Assembly: GCF_009909205.1 (NCBI RefSeq)
Contig: NZ_JAAAPN010000003.1
Span: 292,195-356,194 of the forward strand
Direction: 5' to 3'
DNA: 64,000 nucleotides
Origin: Aquabacterium fontiphilum
GTDB taxonomy: Bacteria > Pseudomonadota > Gammaproteobacteria > Burkholderiales > Burkholderiaceae_C
Of the stretch, positions 19,520-28,092 are shown piece by piece (the first letter of the stretch is position 1; every line of letters starts with the position of its first letter). Under the pieces are notes generated by a model that saw nothing but the letters and a program-made list of their open reading frames with translations, did not search any database and was not told the origin of the DNA. The position numbers were made by a program, and so were the translations under genes.

Positions 19520-19537
19520 GCCCCCCGGACTGGGGGC
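19520..19537 (+). terminator. Short GC hairpin between holB and pilZ
   Basis: GCCCCC (19520-19525) pairs with GGGGGC (19532-19537) across a 6-nt loop. There is no T-tract, so it may only attenuate transcription from holB into pilZ. Confidence 0.3.
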
Positions 19538-19583
19538 TAGTTCACACCCTAACGGGGGGGCACCGCGTTACACTGCGCCCACG

Positions 19584-20036
19584 ATGAGTGACTTTCAGAC
19601 CACCGCCATGCCGTCCGCGTTCGCGGGTGCGGCGCCCGGCAAGCTGTCTTCCGGCCTGGGCGGATCAGCAGGTGCATTGCCCGCTTCTGGCAGCGCGGCG
19701 CGTCCGAGCGTCATTCAACTTGTCTTCCGCGAAAAGGGCGCGCTGTATGCTGCCTACATTCCGGCTTTCACCGATGGCGGGCTGTTCGTGCCCACCACCC
19801 GTGAGTACCGGCTCGGCGATGACATCTATCTGCTGCTGTCCTTACCCGAAGACCCCCAGCGCCACCCCGTGGCAGGCAAGATTGCCTGGATCACCCCGGC
19901 CAACGCGTCTGCGGGCCGCACGCAAGGTGTGGGGGTGCGCTTTCCGGCGGATGAAAAATCGCGTCTGTTGCGCTTGAAGATCGAGCAGATCCTCGGCACG
20001 AACATTTCCTCAAGCAAGCCCACTCAAACGCTTTGA
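19584..20036 (+). CDS. pilZ: PilZ-domain protein, type IV pilus biogenesis
   Basis: The 150-residue protein has a low-complexity N-terminal tail (about 45 residues) followed by a PilZ domain (LFVPTTREYRLGDDIYLLL, VAGKIAWITPA, GVGVRF). PilZ orthologues next to holB are needed for type IV pilus assembly and usually lack the RxxxR c-di-GMP motif; no such motif is obvious here. The extended N-terminus is the only departure from a minimal PilZ. Confidence 0.88.
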   Translation: MSDFQTTAMPSAFAGAAPGKLSSGLGGSAGALPASGSAARPSVIQLVFREKGALYAAYIPAFTDGGLFVPTTREYRLGDDIYLLLSLPEDPQRHPVAGKIAWITPANASAGRTQGVGVRFPADEKSRLLRLKIEQILGTNISSSKPTQTL

Positions 20037-20095
20037 GGCAAGATGGCGGCTTTTGCCCGCCGTTGCCCGGTGAGCGCTGACTGTTTGCTTGCGCC

Positions 20096-20881
20096 ATGTT
20101 CGTTGATTCTCATTGCCACCTGGACTTTCCCGACTACACCGGGCGACTGGATGCCGTGCAGGCCGAAATGGCCGAGGCGGGTGTCGACCGTGCGCTGTGC
20201 ATCAGCACCACGCTCGAGCGCTTTCCGGACGTGCACGCGCTGGCCATGGCCCACGATAACCTCTGGGCCACCGTCGGCGTTCATCCCGACAATGAGGGCG
20301 TTCAGGAGCCCACTGTCGAGGACCTGGTGCGGCTGGCCGCTTTGCCGCGTGTCGTGGGCATCGGCGAAACCGGGCTGGACTACTACCGCCTAGAAGGCCG
20401 CACAGTCGCCGACATGGCCTGGCAGCGCGATCGCTTTGCCGTCCACATCCAGGCGGCCCGGCTGACCGGCTTGCCGCTGGTGGTGCACACCCGCTCATCG
20501 GCCGAAGACACCGTGGCCGTGCTGCGCAGCGAAGGGCAGGGCACGGTGCGCGGCGTGTTCCACTGCTTTACCGAGTCGGAGGCCGTGGCGCGCCAGGCGC
20601 TGGACATGGGCTTCTACATTTCGTTTTCAGGCATCCTGACTTTCAAGAACGCCCAGGCCTTGCGCGACGTGGCGCGCTTCGTGCCGCTGGAGCGTTGCCT
20701 GATCGAGACCGACAGCCCTTATCTGGCGCCCGTGCCCCATCGGGGCAAGACCAACAGCCCGGCCTATGTGGCCCATGTGGCGCGCCAGCTGGCCGAGCTC
20801 AAAGGGGTGAACCCGGAGGAGGTGGGCCGTGTCACCTCACGCAACTTCGAGGATTTGTTCTCACGCGTGTGTGCACACTGA
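20096..20881 (+). CDS. TatD family metal-dependent hydrolase
   Basis: This cytoplasmic metallo-hydrolase (261 residues) belongs to a TIM-barrel family with 3'-5' DNase activity in several members. Metal ligands are visible: HxH in FVDSHCHLDF, Glu in GIGETGLDYYR, His in VVHTRSS and in VFHCFTES, and Asp in IETDSPYLAP. It lies in the standard holB-pilZ-tatD order (as YcfH). Confidence 0.93.
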   Translation: MFVDSHCHLDFPDYTGRLDAVQAEMAEAGVDRALCISTTLERFPDVHALAMAHDNLWATVGVHPDNEGVQEPTVEDLVRLAALPRVVGIGETGLDYYRLEGRTVADMAWQRDRFAVHIQAARLTGLPLVVHTRSSAEDTVAVLRSEGQGTVRGVFHCFTESEAVARQALDMGFYISFSGILTFKNAQALRDVARFVPLERCLIETDSPYLAPVPHRGKTNSPAYVAHVARQLAELKGVNPEEVGRVTSRNFEDLFSRVCAH

Positions 20882-21018
20882 GGGTTTGCACACCCTGGCT
20901 GCGAGGGCCGTGTCAGACAATTTCTGACAGGCGGTTTGGTTGTTCGGCGACTACCGCCGATGTTCGGTGAAGCCTACAGTTGGCTCATCGACATGAACGC
21001 CACACACCGGAGGCCCGT

Positions 21019-21240
21019 ATGCAAAAGCAGAGTCTGTACGCCAACCCGTTTGCCCTGATGATGGACCCGCAAGCGGTGGTGGATGCCATGGAGCGCTCCG
21101 AGCGCCTCAACCGTCTGCAAAGCCGCGTGTGCCGTCCGCTGGACAAGCCCCTGATTCCGCATGTGCACGGCGACCGCCAGGCCTTCGACGAGGCCGTGGA
21201 TGCTGCTGCGGATGAAGTGGCCGAAGCCGATCCCGTTTGA
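21019..21240 (+). CDS. Small conserved-type hypothetical protein
   Basis: The 73-residue acidic/basic soluble protein begins MQKQSLYANPFALMMDPQAV and mentions no recognisable domain; it looks helical. ATG 21019 follows GGAGG; an in-frame start at 20980 is less likely. A strong terminator follows at 21315, so it is a free-standing transcript. A short dyad (TGTCAGA-CAATT-TCTGACA, about 20911-20929) lies in its upstream region. Confidence 0.65.
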   Translation: MQKQSLYANPFALMMDPQAVVDAMERSERLNRLQSRVCRPLDKPLIPHVHGDRQAFDEAVDAAADEVAEADPV

Positions 21241-21314
21241 TTGCGGGCCGCGTGCCCGTTGTTGTCCTGTCTTTCTCCCGCTTACTCTTTTGCTTGCGGC
21301 AAGAGCGTGTTGAG

Positions 21315-21340
21315 GCCCGCCAATTGGCGGGCTCTTTTTT
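21315..21340 (+). terminator. Rho-independent terminator
   Basis: GCCCGCC pairs with GGCGGGC across an AATT loop, followed by CTCTTTTTT. It ends the small gene at 21019-21240 and separates it from the convergent permease gene. Confidence 0.9.
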
Positions 21341-21346
21341 GGGCGC

Positions 21347-22381
21347 TCAGGGTGCAAGCCAGTGGCGCTCGAGGCGGCGTCCCCCGGTTGACAACGCCAG
21401 ACACATCAGCGCGTAGATCAGCCCGACAAACAGATACGCTTCGAAGTAGTAGGGCCGCCAGATCGGATCACCCGACAATGCCAGAGAGAGGCTGCCTGTG
21501 AGCTCGTGCAGCCCAACCACCACGACCAGCGAGGTGTCCTTGAGCAGGCCGATGGCATGCCCCGTGAGGGCGGGCAGCACCACGCGAAACGCTTGCGGCA
21601 GCACGATGCGCCGCTCGATGCCCCAGCGGCCCAAGCCCAGCACCTTGCCGGCCTCTGACTGCTCGACCGGAATGGTCTGCAGGCCGCCGCGCATGATCTC
21701 TGCCAGGTAGGCTGAAGCAAACAATACGAGCGCCACGCCGGCTCGCACCAGCACGGACGGGGTGTATGCATGTGGCAGGATCAGTGGCAGCACGAACACG
21801 GCCGCAAACAGCAGTGTGACCAGTGGTACGCCGCGCACGACCTCGATGATGAACGTGGCGAGCAAGCCGGGCATGCCGCCCCGGTGTCGGGCCAGGGCGA
21901 GGCCCACGCCGATCGGCACCGACAACCACCAGCTCCCCAAGAACAACAGCAGGGTGAGCGGCAGCCCGCCCCAGTCGACGCTGGGCACCACAGCGAGGCC
22001 GAGCACGCCCCCATGCAACAGCGCAGCGCTGAGGGGCAGCCACACCAGACCGGCCACTGCCCAGCAGCGAAGGCGCAGGCGCGCCGGTGAGCACACCCAT
22101 GTCAGCAGCATCAGCGCTGACAGGCCCAGCATGGTCAGAGGGCGCCAATGTGCCTCGGCCGGGAAGTGGCCCAACAGCATGGGCACACCCTTCTCGGCCA
22201 CCACGCCCCAGCAGGCGCCACGGGACGCGGCCTGCGCGGAGGCCCGGCATGCATCCGCGTCCGCCTGCCAGACTGCGTGCTGAACGCCCCAAGCCCATAG
22301 CTGCCACGCCAGCCATGCGACCAGCAGCCAGCCCGTCGCGGTGGTCAGCCATGCGATCAGTCGCCGCGCCCCTGCGTTCAT
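21347..22381 (-). CDS. aapM: General L-amino-acid ABC transporter permease, AapM-type
   Basis: This inner-membrane permease subunit (344 residues) has about 7-8 hydrophobic helices and the HisM-type permease domain in its C-terminal two thirds, with the EAA loop EQSEAGKVLGLGRWGI. The start overlaps the aapQ stop by 4 bp. In known aap operons the ATPase gene aapP follows directly; here the next thing downstream is a terminator and a convergent gene, so the ATPase must come from elsewhere or is missing. Confidence 0.85.
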   Translation of the reverse strand: MNAGARRLIAWLTTATGWLLVAWLAWQLWAWGVQHAVWQADADACRASAQAASRGACWGVVAEKGVPMLLGHFPAEAHWRPLTMLGLSALMLLTWVCSPARLRLRCWAVAGLVWLPLSAALLHGGVLGLAVVPSVDWGGLPLTLLLFLGSWWLSVPIGVGLALARHRGGMPGLLATFIIEVVRGVPLVTLLFAAVFVLPLILPHAYTPSVLVRAGVALVLFASAYLAEIMRGGLQTIPVEQSEAGKVLGLGRWGIERRIVLPQAFRVVLPALTGHAIGLLKDTSLVVVVGLHELTGSLSLALSGDPIWRPYYFEAYLFVGLIYALMCLALSTGGRRLERHWLAP

Positions 22382-23235
22382 GCGGCGGCTCCCTTGAGCG
22401 CGTGGCGTCGGTTGAACCAGTTCATCAGCCCGGCTGCCAGCAGCGACAGGGCCAGGTAGATCGTCATCATGATGCTCACGCATGCAAGCACCTGTCCGGT
22501 CTGGTTGATCGTGGTGTTGCTGACCGAGACAAGATCGGGATAACCAATGGCCACGGCCAGAGATGAGTTCTTGATGAGGTTGAGATACTGGTTGGTGGCG
22601 GCGGGCACCACGGTGCGCCAGGCCTGAGGCAGCAGCACGCGTGTGATCTGCTGCCAGCGTGAGGCGCCCAGTGTATCGGCGGCCTCCAGCAACGAGGCGG
22701 GCACGGCATCGAGCCCGGCGCGGATCACCTCGGCCAGGAAGGCACTGGTGTAGACGCTCAACGCAGCGAGCAGGGCCAAAAACTCGGGGCTCACCGCAGC
22801 GCCCCCGCTCACGTTGAACGGGCCCTGCTCGGGGATGGACCAGTGCAGGCCTGCGGCATCCCATTGCGGCCAGGGGATCGCCAGCCCGCCCTTGCTCAAC
22901 CAGATGCCCGGGCCCAGTGACAGCGCCTCGACGCTGTCGGGCAGCACCTCGATGACCAGGAAGTACCAGATCAGCAACTGCAGCAGCAGCGGCACATTGC
23001 GCACCACCTCGATGTAGACCACGGCCATGCCGCGCCACGCGCCGCGCCCATGTCGCCGAAGCAAGGCCACCGCCAAGGCGAGCAGCGTGCAAAGGATCAA
23101 GCCGGGCAAGGCCACCCTCAAGGTGTTGCCCAGACCGACGAGCAGCGCACGCCACAGCGGCTGGCTGGCGTCGAAGGCGAGCAGTCCGGTCTCGCCGATG
23201 TCAAAGCCCGCGGGCTGCCACAGAAACTCCCACAT
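22378..23235 (-). CDS. aapQ: General L-amino-acid ABC transporter permease, AapQ-type
   Basis: This second permease (285 residues) shows the amino-acid permease domain with the EAA loop SLLEAADTLGASRWQQ and IEVVRNVPLLLQLLIWYF, typical of AapQ/HisM. It is shorter than most AapQ proteins, which have an additional N-terminal membrane segment. It lies 11 bp downstream of the binding-protein gene and is coupled to aapM by a 4-bp overlap. Confidence 0.85.
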   Translation of the reverse strand: MWEFLWQPAGFDIGETGLLAFDASQPLWRALLVGLGNTLRVALPGLILCTLLALAVALLRRHGRGAWRGMAVVYIEVVRNVPLLLQLLIWYFLVIEVLPDSVEALSLGPGIWLSKGGLAIPWPQWDAAGLHWSIPEQGPFNVSGGAAVSPEFLALLAALSVYTSAFLAEVIRAGLDAVPASLLEAADTLGASRWQQITRVLLPQAWRTVVPAATNQYLNLIKNSSLAVAIGYPDLVSVSNTTINQTGQVLACVSIMMTIYLALSLLAAGLMNWFNRRHALKGAAA

Positions 23236-23246
23236 GCCGGGGCGTG

Positions 23247-24308
23247 TCAGCGGAAGGGGGGAGGGTAAAGCAGGCCGCCATCACGCCACAGGCGGTTGAG
23301 CCCGCGCTCCAGCTTGAGCGGTGACTGGCCTCCGACGTTGCGCTCGAACACCTCGCCGTAGTGGCCCACCGCCTGGATGGCGCGCATGGCCCACTGCGCG
23401 TCAAGCCCGAGGTGGCGGCCCAGGTCTTCACCCTTACCCAGCAGGCGCTGTACCGCGGGATCGCTGCTGCGCGCGGCGAGTTCCGCGGCCTTGGCGCGGG
23501 TAATGCCCAGCTCTTCTGCCTCGATCAGCGCGAACACCGTCCACTTGACGATGGCCGTCCATTCGTCATCGCCCCGGCGCACCATGGGGCCCAGCGGCTC
23601 TTTCGAGATCAGGTCGGGCAGGATCAGGTAGTCGTCCGGTTTGGGCGCCTCACGGTTGCGCACACTGGCCAGGGCCGATGCGTCCGCTGTGTAGGCCTGG
23701 CAGCGCCCAGAGAACAGCGCCTTGAATGCCGCCTCGTAGCTTTCGAACACGACGGGCTTGATGTTGAGTTGATGTTGCCGCGAAAAATCGGCCAGGTTGC
23801 GCTCTGTGGTGGTTCCGGCCTGGACACACACCTGGGCGCCTTTGAGGTCGGTGGCGCGTTGCACCTTGAACCGACGCGGCACCAAAAAGCCCTGACCATC
23901 GAAGTAGGTCACCGTGGTGAAGTGAAAACCAAGCGAGGCATCGCGGCTGAGCGTCCACGAGGTGTTGCGCGACAACAGATCCACCTGGCCGCCTTGCAGC
24001 CCGACAAAGCGCTGCTGTGCGTTGAGCGGCACGAAGCGCACCTTCTCCGGGTCGCGCAGCACAGCCGCCGCCACCGCACGGCAGACGTCCACGTCCAGGC
24101 CATGCCAGCGGCCCTTTGAGTCCGGCGCGGAGAAACCGGCCACGCCGGTGCTCACGCCACAGAGCAGTTGGCCTCGTTTGCGTACGGCGTCCAGCACCGG
24201 CCCCGCGCTGGCCTCGGCAGCAAAGACCAAGGCCAGCGCAGCGGCAGCTGCGACCCGGACCGCCGCGGCGGGGCGCAGGCGAGGAGGGAGGGGTGAGCGT
24301 AGGGGCAT
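23247..24308 (-). CDS. aapJ: Amino-acid ABC transporter periplasmic binding protein, AapJ-type
   Basis: The 353-residue protein has an N-terminal signal peptide (AAAVRVAAAAALALVFA-AEASA) and a class-3 solute-binding fold with AapJ/YhdW hallmarks (GVSTGVAGFSAPDSKGRW, LDVDVCRAVAAAV, RNTSWTLSRD). ATG 24308 is preferred, with GGGAG about 9 nt upstream; ATG 24341 would overlap mtnP. It binds L-amino acids in the periplasm for delivery to AapQM. It is 19 bp downstream of mtnP, so the nucleoside-salvage and uptake genes appear co-transcribed. Confidence 0.88.
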   Translation of the reverse strand: MPLRSPLPPRLRPAAAVRVAAAAALALVFAAEASAGPVLDAVRKRGQLLCGVSTGVAGFSAPDSKGRWHGLDVDVCRAVAAAVLRDPEKVRFVPLNAQQRFVGLQGGQVDLLSRNTSWTLSRDASLGFHFTTVTYFDGQGFLVPRRFKVQRATDLKGAQVCVQAGTTTERNLADFSRQHQLNIKPVVFESYEAAFKALFSGRCQAYTADASALASVRNREAPKPDDYLILPDLISKEPLGPMVRRGDDEWTAIVKWTVFALIEAEELGITRAKAAELAARSSDPAVQRLLGKGEDLGRHLGLDAQWAMRAIQAVGHYGEVFERNVGGQSPLKLERGLNRLWRDGGLLYPPPFR

Positions 24309-24327
24309 GGCGACGGGCTCCCGTGGA

Positions 24328-25197
24328 TCAGCAGCTGTCATGGCGGAACACACCCAACCGCGCCCGCACCGGCTCGGCCATGGCCTCCCAGGGGGTGATG
24401 AGCGCCTGCGACAAGGCGTGGTGTGCGGGGCTGTCGGGACGCTCCTGCGCCAGCAGGCGAACCGCTTCGCGTGCCACCGCCTGGCCGCGGGCGGCGTTGG
24501 CCAGCAGATTGGCAATGGCCTGGTCCGCGGTGACGGGGCCTTCTTGCGGATGCCAGCAGTCGTAGTCCGTCACCATGGCCAGGGTCGCGTAGGCAATCTG
24601 CGCTTCACGGGCAAGCTTGGCTTCGGGCATGTTCGTCATGCCGATGATGCTGGCTCCCATGGACTGGTACCAATGAGACTCGGCGAGGCTGGAGAACTGC
24701 GGCCCTTCGATGCACACATAGGTGCCACCCTGGTGCAGCTGGACGCCGGGCGCGTGCGACGCCACGGCGCGGGCCAGGGCGCCCGCCACCAATGGGCACA
24801 CAGGCTGAGCCATGGACACGTGCGCCACAGCGCCGTCGCCAAAGAAAGTGCTTTGCCGATTGCGGGTGAGGTCGATGAACTGATCGGGCAGCACCATGTC
24901 GAGCGGCGCGATGTCGGCCTTGAGCGAGCCCACGGCCGACATCGAGATCAGGTAACGCACACCCATCTGGCGCAAGGCGTGGATGTTGGCGCGGTAGGGC
25001 ACTTCACCGGGCAGATAACGGTGGCCGCGGCCATGTCGCGCCAGAAACACGACCGGAACCCCATCCAGGCGTCCGCTGACCAGCACGTCCGAAGGCCGGC
25101 CGTAAGGCGTGTCGATCGCGTGTTCACAGATGTCCTGCAGGCCTTCCATTTGATAAAGGCCGCTGCCGCCAATGAGGCCGATGGCAATGGGTTGCAT
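24328..25197 (-). CDS. mtnP: S-methyl-5'-thioadenosine (or thioinosine) phosphorylase
   Basis: This purine-nucleoside phosphorylase superfamily enzyme (289 residues) splits methylthioadenosine into a purine base and methylthioribose-1-phosphate. Signature parts are IGGSGLY at the N-terminus, RHGRGHRYLP phosphate site, CIEGPQFSSLAES and IGMTNMPEAKLAREA, plus TDYDCW. The adenosine/inosine preference is set by a few residues near the C-terminus and cannot be settled by eye. AAGGA precedes the ATG. It leads the aapJQM genes. Confidence 0.88.
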   Translation of the reverse strand: MQPIAIGLIGGSGLYQMEGLQDICEHAIDTPYGRPSDVLVSGRLDGVPVVFLARHGRGHRYLPGEVPYRANIHALRQMGVRYLISMSAVGSLKADIAPLDMVLPDQFIDLTRNRQSTFFGDGAVAHVSMAQPVCPLVAGALARAVASHAPGVQLHQGGTYVCIEGPQFSSLAESHWYQSMGASIIGMTNMPEAKLAREAQIAYATLAMVTDYDCWHPQEGPVTADQAIANLLANAARGQAVAREAVRLLAQERPDSPAHHALSQALITPWEAMAEPVRARLGVFRHDSC

Positions 25198-25325
25198 GTG
25201 GGGCTGTCCTTCTGATCACCGACGCTGCGCATCGGACTGCCGCATTGTGCCCCGCAGCAAGCAAGATGCGGGCACACCGTGTGCCGTTGCGAAGGCGGGA
25301 AGACCCTCGCACGAAAGGAAGCACC

Positions 25326-25505
25326 ATGGCCAAGTACGGCAAGAAAGCATCAGAAGAAGTCGGCGAAGCCCTTCACGAGCTCAAGGAGGGCAAGCTGCGC
25401 AGCGGCGCCAAAGGCAAGCGCGTGACCAGCCGCAAGCAGGCCATCGCCATCGGCCTGTCGAAAGCACGTAAGGCGGGCGGCAAGGTGCCGCCCCCCAAAC
25501 ACTGA
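25326..25505 (+). CDS. DUF6496-type small basic protein
   Basis: The 59-residue protein is very rich in Lys and Gly (MAKYGKKASEEVGEALHELK, KGKRVTSRKQAIAIGLSKAR) and ends PPPKH. Such proteins are found near stress genes and may bind nucleic acid, but no role is proven. GAAAGGAAG precedes ATG 25326; the frame opens earlier at 25245 without a good site. Confidence 0.75.
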   Translation: MAKYGKKASEEVGEALHELKEGKLRSGAKGKRVTSRKQAIAIGLSKARKAGGKVPPPKH

Positions 25506-25522
25506 ACCATGGAGCCTGGTGG

Positions 25523-25732
25523 TCAGCCCTGGCGCGCCACGCGCTCGGAGTTGGTGGTGGTGCGGCTGCCCTTGAGGTGCAGTTCGACGTCTTCGGGGTG
25601 GTTGCCGACGGCCCTGACAGCCTCACGAACCTGCTCCGGGCTGGCGTCGAATTTGTCTGACCAACGCTGAAGTTCGGCGGGATTGTCGACATCGATGCGG
25701 GCGGCAGGCGATTCGTTGGATGGCGAGATCAT
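25523..25732 (-). CDS. DUF3606 family small protein
   Basis: The 69-residue protein contains the DUF3606 core (RIDVDNPAELQRWSDKF, EQVREAVRAVGNHPEDV). AAGGAG precedes ATG 25732. It is convergent with the DUF6496 gene and divergent from the ferritin-like gene, 210 bp apart. Function unknown; genes of this family are often grouped with general-stress loci. Confidence 0.75.
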   Translation of the reverse strand: MISPSNESPAARIDVDNPAELQRWSDKFDASPEQVREAVRAVGNHPEDVELHLKGSRTTTNSERVARQG

Positions 25733-25942
25733 GCGTGGACTCCTTGGATGGGTGGTAGGTGACCGGGCATACCGGTGATGCCTGCTGGCGGCAACCGGCA
25801 TGCCCGGTTGGCAGTGAAGCGCTCGCGCGGGCGAGCGCCCCATACAGCGCACGTGGCGGGGAACACCCCTTGCTGTCTCGATGTAGCTGGGGCCGGCCGC
25901 GAACGGCCGCCCGTTGTCCAACCCACACCGAAAGGAGCCGAA

Positions 25943-26452
25943 ATGGCTAACGACCGCGAAGAGATGTTGATGACCTGGCTGCGCGACGCGCACGCCATGG
26001 AAGAGCAGGCGGAGCAAATGCTGAGCACGACGGCCGAGCGCATTGAGCACTACCCGAGCTTCAAGCAGAAGCTGGAGGCGCACTTGCGGGAAACGCAGCG
26101 CCAACGCGATGTGATTCGTGCCTGCATCGAACGCCGCGGTGGCGACACCTCCACCATCAAGGATCTCGCCGGCAAGATGATGGCCATGGGCCAAGGCCTC
26201 AGCGGGCTGTTTGTGGCCGACGAAGTGGTAAAGGCCGCGATGGCTTCTTATACCTTCGAGCACTTCGAGATCGCCTCTTATCGCTCGCTGATTGCGGCGG
26301 CCGAGGCTGTTGGCGACGTGGAGACGGCGCGGGTTTGCCGTGAAATTTTGGTGGAAGAAGAAGCCATGGCGGCCTGGATGGCAGCAGAGCTGCCAACAAT
26401 CACCTCGCAATATCTGCAGCGGCTGGCGATGGATGTGGAGGCGAAGCATTGA
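25943..26452 (+). CDS. YciE/YciF ferritin-like family protein
   Basis: This 169-residue all-helical protein of the YciE/YciF (DUF892) family has MLMTWLRDAHAMEEQAEQM at the N-terminus, and Glu/His residues on successive helices (EHFEIASY, EEEAMAAW) able to form a di-metal site. Relatives are induced by osmotic or general stress; activity is unproven. AAAGGAG precedes ATG 25943. Neighbouring DUF3606 and DUF6496 genes support a stress-response group. Confidence 0.85.
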   Translation: MANDREEMLMTWLRDAHAMEEQAEQMLSTTAERIEHYPSFKQKLEAHLRETQRQRDVIRACIERRGGDTSTIKDLAGKMMAMGQGLSGLFVADEVVKAAMASYTFEHFEIASYRSLIAAAEAVGDVETARVCREILVEEEAMAAWMAAELPTITSQYLQRLAMDVEAKH

Positions 26453-26804
26453 GTCTTTTAAGCGCCGACGTCTTGCCTGCGCAGGTAAGGTCGGCGAGAC
26501 TCCTCCGCAATCGCCGTTTGCGGTGGAGTCTTGAAGTTGGTGGGAGTTTTTGCCATGAGGTTGCATTTGCCTTTCCTCCTATGAGGAAACGATTGATCAG
26601 AAATGCAACTTAATATCAAGTCTCAGCGCGAGTATTTTTGACTTTTCACGCGCACTGCATGGCGGTCTCGGTCCGTGGAAAGGCTATTGACATCACCTCG
26701 GACTTGCGCAACATTTCCCCGCAGGTGTCCGTGTGCTGGTCTGAGATGTCGCGCAGATGCGGTACATGGATGCCCCTTAATCATTCTTTATGCACGGGGG
26801 TTTC
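26453..26804. other. Gene-free stretch with two back-to-back hairpins
   Basis: No convincing gene is seen. Two hairpins follow the ferritin-like gene: 26464-26495 (GCCGAC...GTCGGC with an inner CTGCGCAG palindrome) and 26498-26530 (13-nt arms with one mismatch, starting GACTCC and ending GGAGTC). They may terminate transcription, but neither has a T-tract. Base composition becomes visibly AT-richer from about 26540 onward. The remaining part should hold the promoter of the exported protein at 26805. Confidence 0.5.
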
Positions 26805-27695
26805 ATGACTTTGCGCAATGCTTTCAAGCCTCATCGGCTTGCGTTCACGACGGCTCTGATTATGGCGCCTTTTGGCGTCTCCGCATCAGGGTTCGATGTC
26901 TACCGTACGACAAATGATCACACGCTCGAAGTTCGAGTAAACCTGACAAATGCGTCAAGGGAGTACTGGAATTATCCAGAATATGTCGAAGATGAATCAG
27001 ATTCCAGACGCAGGCGTGTGCGGCAGCTTCAGTCCAATCATGATTTCAATTTGGGACCCGTTGGTGATTGGTCAAACGAGATTAATCTGAGTGGCGCGTT
27101 GTCGATTTCTGGTAATTCGGTTTCGACCAGCGCGAATTCAAAAGTCAAGTCAGAGGTTTCGAATGCAATGGTGCGGCATCGCACTGACTTGTCTTACGTA
27201 TGGGAAAGGGATACGGACTGGAATGATACAGCGTTCGCTCGCGCAACCGCATCATTCACGGGATTCGTCAACATCTCGGCGCCACAAAATGTTCTGATTG
27301 AGGCGTATGTTACCGGTGAGATGAGCGGCTTCCCGGGTCTCGCTGCAAGCATTGTTGATTATCGCGGGGAAGCACTTTGGGGAATTAACTGGCCCTTGAA
27401 TGCTGACGGGTATTACGAGCGCCAGCCCGGCGCAGAGTACATCGTCGACGGAGACGTTCATATCCTTCGTATTCGGAAGGTTTTGACTCTTGCGCCCGGA
27501 GAGTATGAATTTTATTCCACCGCCGTGAGTGGCTATAGCTTGCATTTTGGCGGCTTTCCGTACGACAGCGCCGGGACAACGTCATTCAGCATCACGGCTG
27601 TTCCGGAAACCGAGTCTGTGGCCTTGACGGTCGCCGGATTACTGGTGATGGGTGTCGTATGGCGCGCGGGTCGGTCTGGCGCGGTTAGCAGTTGA
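26805..27695 (+). CDS. Exported protein with PEP-CTERM-like sorting tail
   Basis: The 296-residue protein has a signal peptide (MTLRNAFKPHRLAFTTALIM..., cut after VSA) and a C-terminal tail VPETESVALTVAGLLVMGVV followed by WRAGR. That order of V-P-E, a hydrophobic helix and basic residues is the PEP-CTERM (exosortase) sorting plan, with PET in place of PEP. The middle is beta-rich without known domain. ATG 26805 follows GGGGG; ATG 26790 is possible. Codon use and base composition are much more AT-rich than the neighbours, suggesting acquisition by transfer. No exosortase gene is in the window. Confidence 0.7.
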   Translation: MTLRNAFKPHRLAFTTALIMAPFGVSASGFDVYRTTNDHTLEVRVNLTNASREYWNYPEYVEDESDSRRRRVRQLQSNHDFNLGPVGDWSNEINLSGALSISGNSVSTSANSKVKSEVSNAMVRHRTDLSYVWERDTDWNDTAFARATASFTGFVNISAPQNVLIEAYVTGEMSGFPGLAASIVDYRGEALWGINWPLNADGYYERQPGAEYIVDGDVHILRIRKVLTLAPGEYEFYSTAVSGYSLHFGGFPYDSAGTTSFSITAVPETESVALTVAGLLVMGVVWRAGRSGAVSS

Positions 27696-28051
27696 GTGCA
27701 GGACACGGCGCATCAGTGCATGAAGTGGTGGGCGCGCGTTCAACGACGTGCGCGCGCCGTGTCACAGAGCACCGGATTGGCCTCCCCAGCAATCTAACTT
27801 GTTCACGAGAACAGGTAGTTGGGGCTTTGTGTTGTGATTGGCCGCTCGAATGAAGTTCTATTCTATTGACTGAATATCCGTTGTGAATTCAACAAGCAGC
27901 TGGTATTGCGTTTGATTCGCAACGATGGAGCGGATCCCTGTTGTGATTCAAGACGCAAGGAGTTTGAGTGTTGCGTTTAGCTTTCGACTTTCAGGATCTC
28001 GCCATAGAGGACTCGGGCGCGCTACCTCAGCCTTTCATGCACTGAGATTAA
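27696..28051. other. Gene-free, AT-richer stretch
   Basis: No supported gene is seen. The frame of the MerR gene stays open back to 27925, but the extension lacks a ribosome site and resembles no MerR N-terminus. The stretch separates the exported protein from the start of the metal-resistance island. Confidence 0.5.
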
Positions 28052-28080
28052 ACTTTGTTCCAAAGTACAGACTTTCTGTA
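28052..28080. promoter_or_regulatory. Two adjacent 15-bp palindromes before merR-type gene
   Basis: ACTTTG-TTC-CAAAGT (28052-28066) and TACAGA-CTT-TCTGTA (28066-28080) are both perfect and share one base. They lie 12 bp before the MerR-type start codon, a normal place for an autoregulatory operator. Binding by that regulator is inferred. Confidence 0.5.
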
Positions 28081-28092
28081 AAGCCGTTCCAC

